From: Paenibacillus polygoni
GTDB taxonomy: Bacteria; Bacillota; Bacilli; Paenibacillales; Paenibacillaceae
Reading direction: 5' to 3'
NCBI RefSeq assembly: GCF_030263935.1
Contig: NZ_CP127162.1
Location: forward strand, 4,740,001 to 4,804,000
Length of the DNA: 64,000 bases
The notes under the pieces were generated by a model, which was not told the origin of the DNA, made no database searches, and was given only the letters and a program-made list of their open reading frames with translations. Positions 1 to 7,797 of the stretch are shown here, one piece after another (positions within the stretch are counted from its first letter, which is position 1; the number at the start of each line of letters is the position of its first letter). The position numbers and the translations under genes were made by a program.

Positions 1-804
1 CCCGTTAATAATCCACTTTTGAGCAAAAATGTAGATGATAATCATCGGCAGCATTGCCATGAGATAGGAAGCGAATGCAAGGTTAAAGTCCGTGTTAAAC
101 TGTCCTTGGAAAATATACTGCACAAGCGGCAGGGTATACTGACGCTGATCACTAATCATAATGAGCGGCAGCAGGAAGTCATTATATGTTGATAAGCACG
201 TCAGAATTCCGACGGTAGCACTCATGGGAGCAAGCAGCGGGAAGATAATGCGCCAGAATGTACCCCAAGTCGTTGCTCCATCCACTTTCGCCGCTTCTTC
301 CAGTGCCATGGGGATCGAACGAATATAAGCCACATAGATAAAGATATTAAAGGCAAGACCATACACCGTATGCAGAAAAATGAGACCTACTAAATTCGTC
401 ATATGCAGACCAGACGTTAATTTTACGACAGGCAGCATAATAATTTGGAAAGGAATAAACATGGCACTGACAAAATAAAAATATAATCCTTTAAAAAATT
501 TATGATTCATATTTCTGGCGATCGCATAAGCAACAAGCGAATTTGTCAGCAAAGTAAGCATGACGGTTGCTGTAGTAACCAATGTACTGTTCCCGAGTGC
601 TCGGAAGAATCCCGTCATCTCAATTGCTTTTGAGAAGTTACTCCACTGGATATCCGCAGGAAAAGCGAAGATGGACTGACGCATCTGTTCCGGGTTTTTC
701 AGTGCGATGGTAACGGTCATATAGAGCGGAAACAACACAACGATGGTCCCGAGAACAATCAGGGTCATGACGATCCAATTCGTACGATTACGAGATTTCT
801 TCAT
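1..804 (-). CDS. Carbohydrate ABC transporter permease, MalG type (partial)
   Basis: Inner-membrane subunit of a CUT1-type sugar importer. The reading frame starts at an ATG at 804 behind a GGGAGGG ribosome binding site and is still open at the left edge. The last visible residues (AQKWIING) resemble the usual C-terminus of MalG proteins, so only about ten residues are probably missing. It overlaps the stop of the upstream permease by one base, so the two are translationally coupled. With the other permease and the binding protein it forms one operon read leftward. No ATPase is seen; such operons often share MsmX. The substrate cannot be told from sequence. Confidence 0.9.
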   Translation of the reverse strand, partial: MKKSRNRTNWIVMTLIVLGTIVVLFPLYMTVTIALKNPEQMRQSIFAFPADIQWSNFSKAIEMTGFFRALGNSTLVTTATVMLTLLTNSLVAYAIARNMNHKFFKGLYFYFVSAMFIPFQIIMLPVVKLTSGLHMTNLVGLIFLHTVYGLAFNIFIYVAYIRSIPMALEEAAKVDGATTWGTFWRIIFPLLAPMSATVGILTCLSTYNDFLLPLIMISDQRQYTLPLVQYIFQGQFNTDFNLAFASYLMAMLPMIIIYIFAQKWIING

Positions 805-1670
805 TATACGTCACCCTCCCTTCTCTGCAGGAAGCGTAGTTGTATGATCGAGATAAAGGCAATCAGAATAAAGTAAATGATGGCATTCGCCGACTGATAA
901 GCAAATTCCCCGCCTTTAAATCCGCCTGTGTAGATCAGATGGGCAATGGACTGCGTTGCCCGCCCAGGTCCGCCATCGGTCATGGCAACAACAAGGTCAA
1001 AGACCATAAGCGAGTTCTTCATCGCAAGTACCATATTAATCGTAAAAAAGGGAGCGATCAGCGGGAATGTAATACTCCAGAATTCACGCCACTTACCTGC
1101 CCCGTCTAGATTTGAAGCTTCATATAAATCCGTTGGGATCGTCTGCAGACCCGCTAGATAAAGAATCGTGTTAAAAGCAATCCCTTGCCAAATGGCAACG
1201 GTAACTACACCGACCCAAGCCAGATCCTGACTGCCTAGAATGTTTGTTGTCAGTGCCGTTAGCCCAAGGCTTTCTCCCCATAATGGAAATACGTTAGAGA
1301 AAAGATAATTAAAAATATAGCCGACAATCAGAATACTCAGAATATTCGGTAAGAAGTAGACTGCACGAAAAAAGTTACGAAACTTAATCTTGGCATTTAG
1401 ACCAAGCGCAATGAGTAAACTGATGATATTAATAAAAATAGTAGCCACCACAGCAAACCTGATGGTAAACCAGTAAGCATTCCCAATATTGCTGTCCTGG
1501 AACAGGTTAACGTAGTTTTTGAATCCAATAAAATCATATGTATCTCCGAAACCGTTCCAATTGGTGAATGAGTAGTATAGACCCTGCAAGGCAGGCAAAG
1601 TCATAAATATAAAGAAAAGTACCACAGCAGGCAGAGTCATCCAGTAATACGGAGTGAGCCGGTTCTTCAT
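804..1670 (-). CDS. Carbohydrate ABC transporter permease, MalF type
   Basis: A 288-residue membrane protein, the first permease of the sugar importer. It has six predicted membrane segments, starting with the N-terminal stretch PAVVLFFIFMTLPAL, and the EAA loop is seen as YEASNLDGAGKWREFWSITF, which contacts the ATPase in this family. The start at 1670 has a good AAGGAGG site. It lies between the binding-protein gene (80-bp gap) and the MalG-type permease (1-bp overlap). The family assignment is secure; the sugar is unknown. Confidence 0.93.
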   Translation of the reverse strand: MKNRLTPYYWMTLPAVVLFFIFMTLPALQGLYYSFTNWNGFGDTYDFIGFKNYVNLFQDSNIGNAYWFTIRFAVVATIFINIISLLIALGLNAKIKFRNFFRAVYFLPNILSILIVGYIFNYLFSNVFPLWGESLGLTALTTNILGSQDLAWVGVVTVAIWQGIAFNTILYLAGLQTIPTDLYEASNLDGAGKWREFWSITFPLIAPFFTINMVLAMKNSLMVFDLVVAMTDGGPGRATQSIAHLIYTGGFKGGEFAYQSANAIIYFILIAFISIIQLRFLQRREGDV

Positions 1671-1750
1671 CTTCCATCCTCCTTCGTGAGGAGAGGGACT
1701 TTTGGTTCCTTATTTTCAAAAGCCCGTTCTCTCGTCAATCTCTTGTTGAT

Positions 1751-2986
1751 TTATCTGCGATTCGCTACCTTATCCCACTCTTTATCGAGTTTGGCTAGAT
1801 ACGCGTCAATATCTCCATTTTGCAAAAACTCCTGTACGATGGAATTGAGCTCTACTGCCGAAGGAATATAGTGATCGGCAAAGTCTGTGACTTGTCCTTT
1901 TTCGATGTAAGGAATTACACCCGCGACACTTGGGTCCTCCTGCTTTACACCCTCTACAGCAGAAAATAAATTCTGTTCTGTAATGTACTGTTTAATGTTG
2001 TCTTCACGAAGCAAAAACTTAATAAATTCCATAGACTCCTCTTTATATTTTGTATCATTCGATACCGTCAGGAGCGTATCAATTCCATTAACAAGATTGA
2101 TCTCTTCTGGGTTGTTACTCGTCGGAAAAGTAAAAAAGCCAATTTCGATATCCGGATTCGCTTTTCTTATTTCCGGGATTGCCCAAGTTCCTTGTATGTA
2201 CATATAGGCTTCGCCATTTGCAAACGCTCGGTTACCGTCAGCATACGTTTTACCAAAGTTATCACTATGTCCGTAATCTAAAATGGCCAGCTGTTTCTCC
2301 GCGATTTCTCTGTACCTTTCCTGAAAAGTCGTTTTGTCTTCTCTGCGATCGATATAAAAATCAATCCCTTCTAGATTCAGAGCTAACGCATTAAAAGAAA
2401 GGCTCGCTTGCCAATCATCTTTGTAGGTTAAGTAAAATGGAATTTTTCCTGCATCCTTAATCTTTTTCGCGGTTTCGAGCAGTTCGTCCCAAGTCTTCGG
2501 AACGTCCAGCCCCATTTCTTTGAAAAGCGTTTTGTTATACATAATGCCGTTTGCATTCGTTGCATAAGGGATACCGGTCAGCTCATCCATACCGCTTGTA
2601 TCTGTCACCATCTGAAGGTAACTCGGATTAATGAGATCGATCATCTCTTGATCCGTTTGTTCCATAAAAATATGGCTTTGAGAGAGCACTGAGAAGGTAT
2701 CCGTCGCTCCAAGCGCTATGATGTCAGGGACATCATTTTTGACAAGTCTTGTCTTGAGCACCGTCTCCGCATCTGGCGGATTCACTTGTGTTACCTCAAT
2801 CTTGGATTGTTCACTATTGAATTTATCAACCAACTTGTCGAAGGATTCCTTTGCCTCCGATTTATTCTGAAAAAACTCCAGCTGAATCTTGTCCGATGCT
2901 CCGCTGGTACTGCATGCGCTCAGTGTCAGCACGGCTCCTCCGATAAGTAAAAGCAGCTTACAACCTTTGAGTATACTAAATCCCAT
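1751..2986 (-). CDS. Extracellular sugar-binding lipoprotein of ABC importer
   Basis: A 411-residue solute-binding protein (SBP family 1) that captures a sugar outside the membrane and passes it to the two downstream permeases. The start at 2986 is chosen because AGGAGGGGG lies just upstream; a longer frame to 3073 has no such site. The N-terminus is a lipoprotein signal peptide with lipobox LSACS. The body has typical features such as GIPYATNANGIMYNKTLF and PKTWDELLETAKKI. It is first in the operon and has a cre-like site upstream, which suggests glucose repression. Confidence 0.92.
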   Translation of the reverse strand: MGFSILKGCKLLLLIGGAVLTLSACSTSGASDKIQLEFFQNKSEAKESFDKLVDKFNSEQSKIEVTQVNPPDAETVLKTRLVKNDVPDIIALGATDTFSVLSQSHIFMEQTDQEMIDLINPSYLQMVTDTSGMDELTGIPYATNANGIMYNKTLFKEMGLDVPKTWDELLETAKKIKDAGKIPFYLTYKDDWQASLSFNALALNLEGIDFYIDRREDKTTFQERYREIAEKQLAILDYGHSDNFGKTYADGNRAFANGEAYMYIQGTWAIPEIRKANPDIEIGFFTFPTSNNPEEINLVNGIDTLLTVSNDTKYKEESMEFIKFLLREDNIKQYITEQNLFSAVEGVKQEDPSVAGVIPYIEKGQVTDFADHYIPSAVELNSIVQEFLQNGDIDAYLAKLDKEWDKVANRR

Positions 2987-3011
2987 GGTAGCCCCCTCCT
3001 CATGATGTACA

Positions 3012-3025
3012 TAAAATCGCTTACA
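3012..3025 (-). promoter_or_regulatory. Putative cre site (CcpA operator)
   Basis: On the minus strand TGTAAGCGATTTTA matches the cre consensus TGWAANCGNTNWCA at all but one position. It lies 26 bp upstream of the start of the sugar-binding lipoprotein, a position suited to repression. This is inferred from consensus only. Confidence 0.5.
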
Positions 3026-3164
3026 TTTCCCTATGTAAAAATTGCACTGTGCTGATCCATCAAAACGATTCACATAGCGCCCAAATCAACCATTTATCCT
3101 TATTAACCTAAATCACACAAAATTACACATTTTCTTGTATTTTTCATACCAAAATGCATACACG

Positions 3165-3213
3165 AAAAAAGGCCACCTCAGCAAGGAAATGAATCCTTGG
3201 AGATGACCTTTGT
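3165..3213 (-). terminator. Rho-independent terminator after menA
   Basis: On the minus strand AAGGTCATCTCCAAGG pairs with CCTTGCTGAGGTGGCCTT with a few mismatches, followed by a run of T. It starts about 20 bp after the menA stop. Confidence 0.8.
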
Positions 3214-3232
3214 GTACCATTATCATCAGTTA

Positions 3233-4156
3233 CTACGTTGTCCAAATCTGAATAAATAACGCGATAACCATCATCAGTCCGCATAATACGGAAGACTGCT
3301 GGGAAGCTCCAAATAGAGGTAAATAAGCTTCCGTAGGATTTTCTTTGTCACTTAGTGTTTTATACACTTTATAAAGTGGAATAATCGAAATGATCGCAAT
3401 AAGACCATACACCGGCAGAGCATCAAATGCAACGGCGATAATCAAAAATACATAAGCAAGACTCGTCATCATTTTTGATGCGCGCAGCCCCTTCTCTTCA
3501 CCCCACACGACAACTAAAGTGTCCTTACCTGCTGCAGCATCCGCATTTCTGTGCAAGAAATGATGATTATACAAAAGCATCGTAGTAAGCATCCCGATTG
3601 GGAACGACAGTAACAGCGGTGTAAGACTAAATTCGCCGGTCTGTACATAGTAAGCACCGAGCACAGGCAGAACGCCAAAGGAAATGAAGATTGCCATCTC
3701 ACCATACCCTTTTCCTCGGTAACCTAACTTCAGCGGGGGTGCTACATAGAAATAAGCAAGCAATGCTCCGACCACAGCCAAAGCCAGAATAGGCCAACCG
3801 CAGATCATGGTAAGTACAAGACCGCATACCGCAGCAAGCAGCAAGAATGCCCATGTAATACTTGCAAGGCGCTTTTCCGTTATTTTACCTGATGTAAGAA
3901 TCGCGGAATGTGTAGCAATGTCACCTTCTAGCTCGACCGCTTTGGTATCCGCCCCATTGCGGTAATCCCAGAGATCATTGATGAGATTCGAGAAAATATG
4001 TGCAGATACGGCCCCCACCAGTGTGACTAAAAATAAAAACCAATGAAACTCTCTCGTCACTGCATAAGCAGCTACCGTTCCGAGAATCACGGGAACAATC
4101 ATAACCGTAATTGAAAATATCCGGGTAAGTTGTTTGAAAAATTCCCATTTTTTCAT
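3233..4156 (-). CDS. menA: 1,4-dihydroxy-2-naphthoate polyprenyltransferase
   Basis: A UbiA-family membrane prenyltransferase of 307 residues that attaches the isoprenoid tail to dihydroxynaphthoate in menaquinone synthesis. The first Asp-rich motif is visible as NDLWDYRNGAD around residue 61, and the second region near residue 185 carries HHFLHRNADAAAGKDT. Eight to nine hydrophobic helices are present. The start at 4156 has a GGAGGC site. A promoter and a palindromic redox-type operator lie upstream and a terminator follows. The gene stands alone, apart from other men genes. Confidence 0.9.
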   Translation of the reverse strand: MKKWEFFKQLTRIFSITVMIVPVILGTVAAYAVTREFHWFLFLVTLVGAVSAHIFSNLINDLWDYRNGADTKAVELEGDIATHSAILTSGKITEKRLASITWAFLLLAAVCGLVLTMICGWPILALAVVGALLAYFYVAPPLKLGYRGKGYGEMAIFISFGVLPVLGAYYVQTGEFSLTPLLLSFPIGMLTTMLLYNHHFLHRNADAAAGKDTLVVVWGEEKGLRASKMMTSLAYVFLIIAVAFDALPVYGLIAIISIIPLYKVYKTLSDKENPTEAYLPLFGASQQSSVLCGLMMVIALFIQIWTT

Positions 4157-4206
4157 GATGTAATAAAAGCCTCCTACAAAAATTCATGACTATTGTATAA
4201 ATACTT

Positions 4207-4261
4207 TGTGACAATGTTCACACAATGTTAAATTATACACCCAAATTGCCAATTTTGTCAT
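4207..4261 (-). promoter_or_regulatory. menA promoter with redox-type (Rex/Fnr-like) operator
   Basis: Read on the minus strand, a -35 box ATGACA (4256-4261) and a -10 box TATAAT (4232-4237) are 18 bp apart. Just downstream of the expected start point, at 4207-4222, lies the perfect palindrome TGTGAacattgTCACA, which fits a CRP/FNR-type site and also, with one mismatch per arm, a Rex box. A nearly identical site is found upstream of yjlC-ndh (25365-25382). Its position suggests repression. Confidence 0.6.
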
Positions 4262-4296
4262 AGGAAAATTATATACTTTTCAAAAAATTAATTCTG

Positions 4297-4330
4297 AAGA
4301 TAGCAACGAACGGTATTATGAAATTGATTC
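4297..4330 (+). repeat. Partial copy of the promoter-like repeat element
   Basis: The sequence ends in TTATGAAATTGATTC, identical to the distal end of the two full elements at 15870-15982 and 53537-53654, and the preceding 20 bases (with GCAACGAACGG) also resemble them. The rest of the element is not recognisable here. It lies between menA and lspA and points toward the lspA stop codon, so it has no obvious gene to serve. Confidence 0.5.
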
Positions 4331-4332
4331 TT

Positions 4333-4800
4333 TTAAGGAAAATTCCTTTTCTTTTGTTGAGAAGAAAAATAGTTCAAGATCATCCCTATAATATAGAGAA
4401 TGATTCCTGCATTTAGAGCCAGATCGGCGATATTCATAATACCTCCGCCTTCCGAGAAGACAATAAAATCCGTTACGGTTCCATGCCAGAACCGATCGAT
4501 CATATTCCCCGCTGCACCCCCGACAAGAAATCCTGCTCCCGCATTCGAAATAGGACCCTGAATATCCCCTTTGGAGCGATAATAAAGAATAATACAGATA
4601 AAGATGACAGCAACTACACCAAATAAACGAGCATACCCCTGAAATAAGCTGAACGCCATACCTGAATTCTCATAATGCTGGAGTTCATAGATAATCCCTC
4701 TTACAGGAATCACTTCAGATATTGCGATATGGTCACGTACCCACCACTTACTAAGCTGATCAAGCAGAATAACAAGAAATGCCGTAAAGTAAAATACCAT
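4333..4800 (-). CDS. lspA: Signal peptidase II (lipoprotein signal peptidase)
   Basis: A 155-residue aspartic protease with four membrane helices that removes signal peptides from prolipoproteins. The conserved blocks are present: LDQLSKWW near the N-terminus, ENSGMAFS, GNMIDRFWHGTVTDFI and NIADLALNAG; the last two carry the catalytic Asp pair. The usual partner rluD is not next to it. Several lipoproteins in this window are potential substrates. Confidence 0.93.
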   Translation of the reverse strand: MVFYFTAFLVILLDQLSKWWVRDHIAISEVIPVRGIIYELQHYENSGMAFSLFQGYARLFGVVAVIFICIILYYRSKGDIQGPISNAGAGFLVGGAAGNMIDRFWHGTVTDFIVFSEGGGIMNIADLALNAGIILYIIGMILNYFSSQQKKRNFP

Positions 4801-4899
4801 CGCTTCCTCCTTATCCGTGCAATATGTAATCTGTATGTACCTTACTAATGTACCATAGCCGCAGCTTGTACATCTAAGTGAGATTATAGATCACTGCAT

Positions 4900-4936
4900 A
4901 CAAAAGAGGCCCCTCACGAATGAGAGTGCCTCCTAG
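4900..4936 (-). terminator. Rho-independent terminator after nucleoside hydrolase
   Basis: Minus-strand hairpin AGGAGGCACTCTCA / TGAGGGGCCTCT with a TTCG loop and a following T run, just after the stop at 4942. Confidence 0.8.
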
Positions 4937-4941
4937 ATCCA

Positions 4942-5889
4942 TTAGTTGATAGCCGATAATACATCGATCAGCATCTGTTTAAATGCCTCACGATCTATAT
5001 CTTCACATACACGTACATTCGGGGTTTGCCCAAGACGACCATTGATATCAACAACGCTGTATCCTCTTGTATATTGCCCTGCTGCTTCTACATCGACAAA
5101 ATAGGTGCCCGACTTCGTCATAATCGATTCATTCGCAGCCACTGCCATTAGAAGCGTATCTGGGTGTGTTGTGCCCGGAAGCTTATGTACCTCTTTATTA
5201 AACTGCATAACCACTTTATTGATATCGATGAAGAATTGAGATCCTTTTGTACCTAGAGCCGCAATTTCTTCATGATCTGCATCATCCATCACCGAATAAC
5301 GAGTACACATCTCCCAGCCGACCATCGTCATTGGGATGCCAGAGTGGAGTACAATTCGTGCTGCCTCAGGATCGGTATAGAAGTTATATTCTGCTGCAGG
5401 CGTGATATTACCAAGTGCATTATTCGCCCCGCCCATGATATAGATATGAGGGATAAGCGGAATAATCGTAGGGTCTTTTTGAATCGCCATAGCAATATTC
5501 GTCAGCGGTGCAATCGCTAGGATATGAATTTCCCCAGGATTTGCGTGTACCGTCTCAATGATATAATCTACCGCATGTTTGGTTTCAGGACGCTGAACTG
5601 CTTTTGGAAAATGAGCTCCACCCATGCCGTCATCCCCATGTACATCATCGACATAACGGTGCTGAGCTGTTCCAAGGGTAAGCATGGGACGCTCGATCCC
5701 TTTATATACAGGAACTTGTCCGCTTTTGCCTGCTACTTGTACCGTATATAGTGCGTTCTCTACTTCCTGATTAAATTCCACGTTTCCCCCGGTGATCGTA
5801 ATTCCTTCTACCTGAAAATAATGGAGCGCTGTCAGGATCGCTATTGTATCGTCTCCTGCCGTATCCGTATCAATAATCACTCGTTTCAT
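4942..5889 (-). CDS. Nucleoside hydrolase (IunH family)
   Basis: Cytoplasmic enzyme that splits ribonucleosides into base and ribose, for salvage. The 315-residue protein opens with DTDTAGDD, the calcium- and ribose-binding motif of the family (usually DTDPGxDD), and carries EYNFYTDPEAARIVL in the middle and THPDTLLMAVA near the C-terminus. The start at 5889 is preferred over one at 5940 because of the GGGAG site before it. It is a single-gene unit. Exact base specificity cannot be read from sequence. Confidence 0.88.
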   Translation of the reverse strand: MKRVIIDTDTAGDDTIAILTALHYFQVEGITITGGNVEFNQEVENALYTVQVAGKSGQVPVYKGIERPMLTLGTAQHRYVDDVHGDDGMGGAHFPKAVQRPETKHAVDYIIETVHANPGEIHILAIAPLTNIAMAIQKDPTIIPLIPHIYIMGGANNALGNITPAAEYNFYTDPEAARIVLHSGIPMTMVGWEMCTRYSVMDDADHEEIAALGTKGSQFFIDINKVVMQFNKEVHKLPGTTHPDTLLMAVAANESIMTKSGTYFVDVEAAGQYTRGYSVVDINGRLGQTPNVRVCEDIDREAFKQMLIDVLSAIN

Positions 5890-6123
5890 CTGTATACACT
5901 CCCTGTTGTCTAGTTCTTTGTCATAAAAAAACTTGTACATCCTTCATTATTGAACCATTTCCTTCATCATTCTTGCAAGTATTTATCCTGCTTCTGACCC
6001 GATTAGGTTGATCTCTCATATGAGTAAATTATCCGTTAATCCTCTTCCTTTATTTGCATTCCTTCTTACTTTTCGTTACCATTTTAAAAAGAACTCATTA
6101 CGATTACACAGGAGGATTATTAT

Positions 6124-6573
6124 ATGTTAGAAATGCAAAGCTTTATCCAGCATTGGAACACCCACCGTGAAGTGCTACATAAACTCGTCGAACTAAATCA
6201 AGAAGGACTTGCTGAGTTTATACCATGGGATGGCAGCATGAGTTATGGAGAACTTGCTCTTCATATCGCCGGAGCGATGGAGATGTTTGCAAATACGGTG
6301 GTTCGCGGCGAATTTACGCCTCCACAAGCAAACCATGAGTGGACTACGATGGAAGATGTTCGTAACCTCGTGCATCGTTATACAGAATCTACATCCTCCC
6401 TGCTTGCTTCTATTACCGAAGAGCAGTTGCAACAAGAAATTGCTTTGTTCGGACAAAAAGCACCCGGCTTTGCGATTCTAACTAGAGCTCTTGACCATGA
6501 AATTCATCATAAGGGTCAGCTGTTCACCTTTGCTCGTGTAGCAGGAGTTAGTGAACTTCCTTTCTTTATGTAA
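6124..6573 (+). CDS. DinB/YfiT-family metal-binding protein
   Basis: A 149-residue four-helix-bundle protein of the DinB superfamily. The metal-binding histidines are seen in LALHIAGAMEMF (near residue 47) and in LDHEIHHKGQLF (near residue 130). Members include thiol transferases and DNA-damage-induced proteins; the reaction of this one is unknown. The start has the strong site AGGAGG. It stands alone with a terminator after it. Confidence 0.85.
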   Translation: MLEMQSFIQHWNTHREVLHKLVELNQEGLAEFIPWDGSMSYGELALHIAGAMEMFANTVVRGEFTPPQANHEWTTMEDVRNLVHRYTESTSSLLASITEEQLQQEIALFGQKAPGFAILTRALDHEIHHKGQLFTFARVAGVSELPFFM

Positions 6574-6602
6574 AAAGTAAAAAACATCAATTTGTCATCT
6601 TT

Positions 6603-6647
6603 GAGCCAGTCCTATATGAGATTAGTAGTGGGCTGGTTCTTCTTTTT
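6603..6647 (+). terminator. Rho-independent terminator after DinB-family gene
   Basis: Stem GAGCCAGTCC / GGGCTGGTTC (with G-U pairs) followed by TTCTTTTT. Confidence 0.75.
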
Positions 6648-6737
6648 AACTGCTTCATTTATTTATTTCCTGTTATTGAATTCATTTTCTTGAGATGTGG
6701 GTAATGAGTAATAACTTAACTTGGGGGGTACTTTCTT

Positions 6738-7658
6738 TTGAAAAAGTGGAATGTAGTTATCATGGGGATCATCCTTGTTCTCGTCCTTGCAGCTTGCGGC
6801 AATAACGATGCTGAGCCAAGCACAGGGGGTACAACAGAAGGAGCTCCAGCAGCAAACGACCAAACTTCAGGTAACAACGAAAACGTAAATGATGCAGAAC
6901 AACAAACCCCTACAGCAGAAGAATTACTCACACAGATTACCGAAGCAAGCAAGGGAATAAAGAGTTACTCTATGGATAGCAAAATCGAACAAAATCTCAC
7001 AGTTACCATGGATGGCCAAGAGCAAAAGCAAGATGTAAATATGGATATGAAAACCGATCTGGTGCTGAACCCTGTCTCTGCATATCAAGAGATCAAAACC
7101 TCCTTGCCCGGTCAAGAGGGTACACAGGAGATCAAACAGTATATAACGGAAGATGGGGTATACACGCAAATGGGAGATGCTTGGATGTCCCTGCCTGAAG
7201 AATCCACCGCTCCCCTGCTGGAACAGATGAAGAATCAGTCCAACGCAGGTTCTCAGTTCGAACAACTGAATAGTATCGCAAATGATCTCAAGGTTGAAGA
7301 AGAAGGAGATGTCTACTGGCTGAAAGCTAACCTTTCCGGCGATAAAGTCAAAGAACTTGCAACCACCATGCTGTCTCAAAGCGGTGCCACCGATCCGCAA
7401 ATGGCAGCCATGATGCAGCAGATGAACATTAAATCCATGGACATTTCCTATAGTGTAGATAAAGAGACCTACTATCCAAAAGACCTCGTCTACTCCATGG
7501 ATATGGATATGGACATGGATGGTCAGGCCCTCGCGATTATAATGAAGATGGACAGCTCACTTAGAGATTACAATAAGACGGAAAGCATAAAAGTACCGCA
7601 GGATGTAATCGATAGCGCGGTTCAACAGCAAATGCCAGCGGAGACAACAACTCCATAA
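6738..7658 (+). CDS. Lipoprotein, DUF6612-like
   Basis: A 306-residue secreted lipoprotein. It starts with TTG at 6738, behind a GGGGGG ribosome binding site 8 bp away; no later start would keep the signal peptide. The lipobox is LAACG, followed by a Gly/Asn/Thr-rich linker to about residue 55. The rest resembles the LolA/LppX-like fold of DUF6612 proteins (motifs SYSMDSKIEQNL and DGVYTQMGDAWMSLP), which may bind hydrophobic ligands. The repeated MDMDMDMDG near residue 250 is a short low-complexity run. Function is unknown. Confidence 0.8.
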   Translation: MKKWNVVIMGIILVLVLAACGNNDAEPSTGGTTEGAPAANDQTSGNNENVNDAEQQTPTAEELLTQITEASKGIKSYSMDSKIEQNLTVTMDGQEQKQDVNMDMKTDLVLNPVSAYQEIKTSLPGQEGTQEIKQYITEDGVYTQMGDAWMSLPEESTAPLLEQMKNQSNAGSQFEQLNSIANDLKVEEEGDVYWLKANLSGDKVKELATTMLSQSGATDPQMAAMMQQMNIKSMDISYSVDKETYYPKDLVYSMDMDMDMDGQALAIIMKMDSSLRDYNKTESIKVPQDVIDSAVQQQMPAETTTP

Positions 7659-7668
7659 AAGACATAAA

Positions 7669-7715
7669 AGAAAAATAGCGACTGATCCCTTGTGGGAAGG
7701 TCGCTATTTCTTTTA
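7669..7715. terminator. Bidirectional terminator between convergent genes
   Basis: Near-perfect stem AAATAGCGAC / GTCGCTATTT flanked by A-rich and T-rich runs, between the lipoprotein gene and the convergent restriction module. Confidence 0.85.
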
Positions 7716-7797
7716 ACTATAAAGAACCTAATTAAATGCTCGCTTCGTTATCGATTTTCTATTAATTATAATTTGAAATTTGAACGGAAATCCACTT

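Noticed and set aside
30..46. Fur-box-like palindrome GATGATAATCATC
   Set aside because: It lies inside the coding sequence of the MalG-type permease, far from any start codon.
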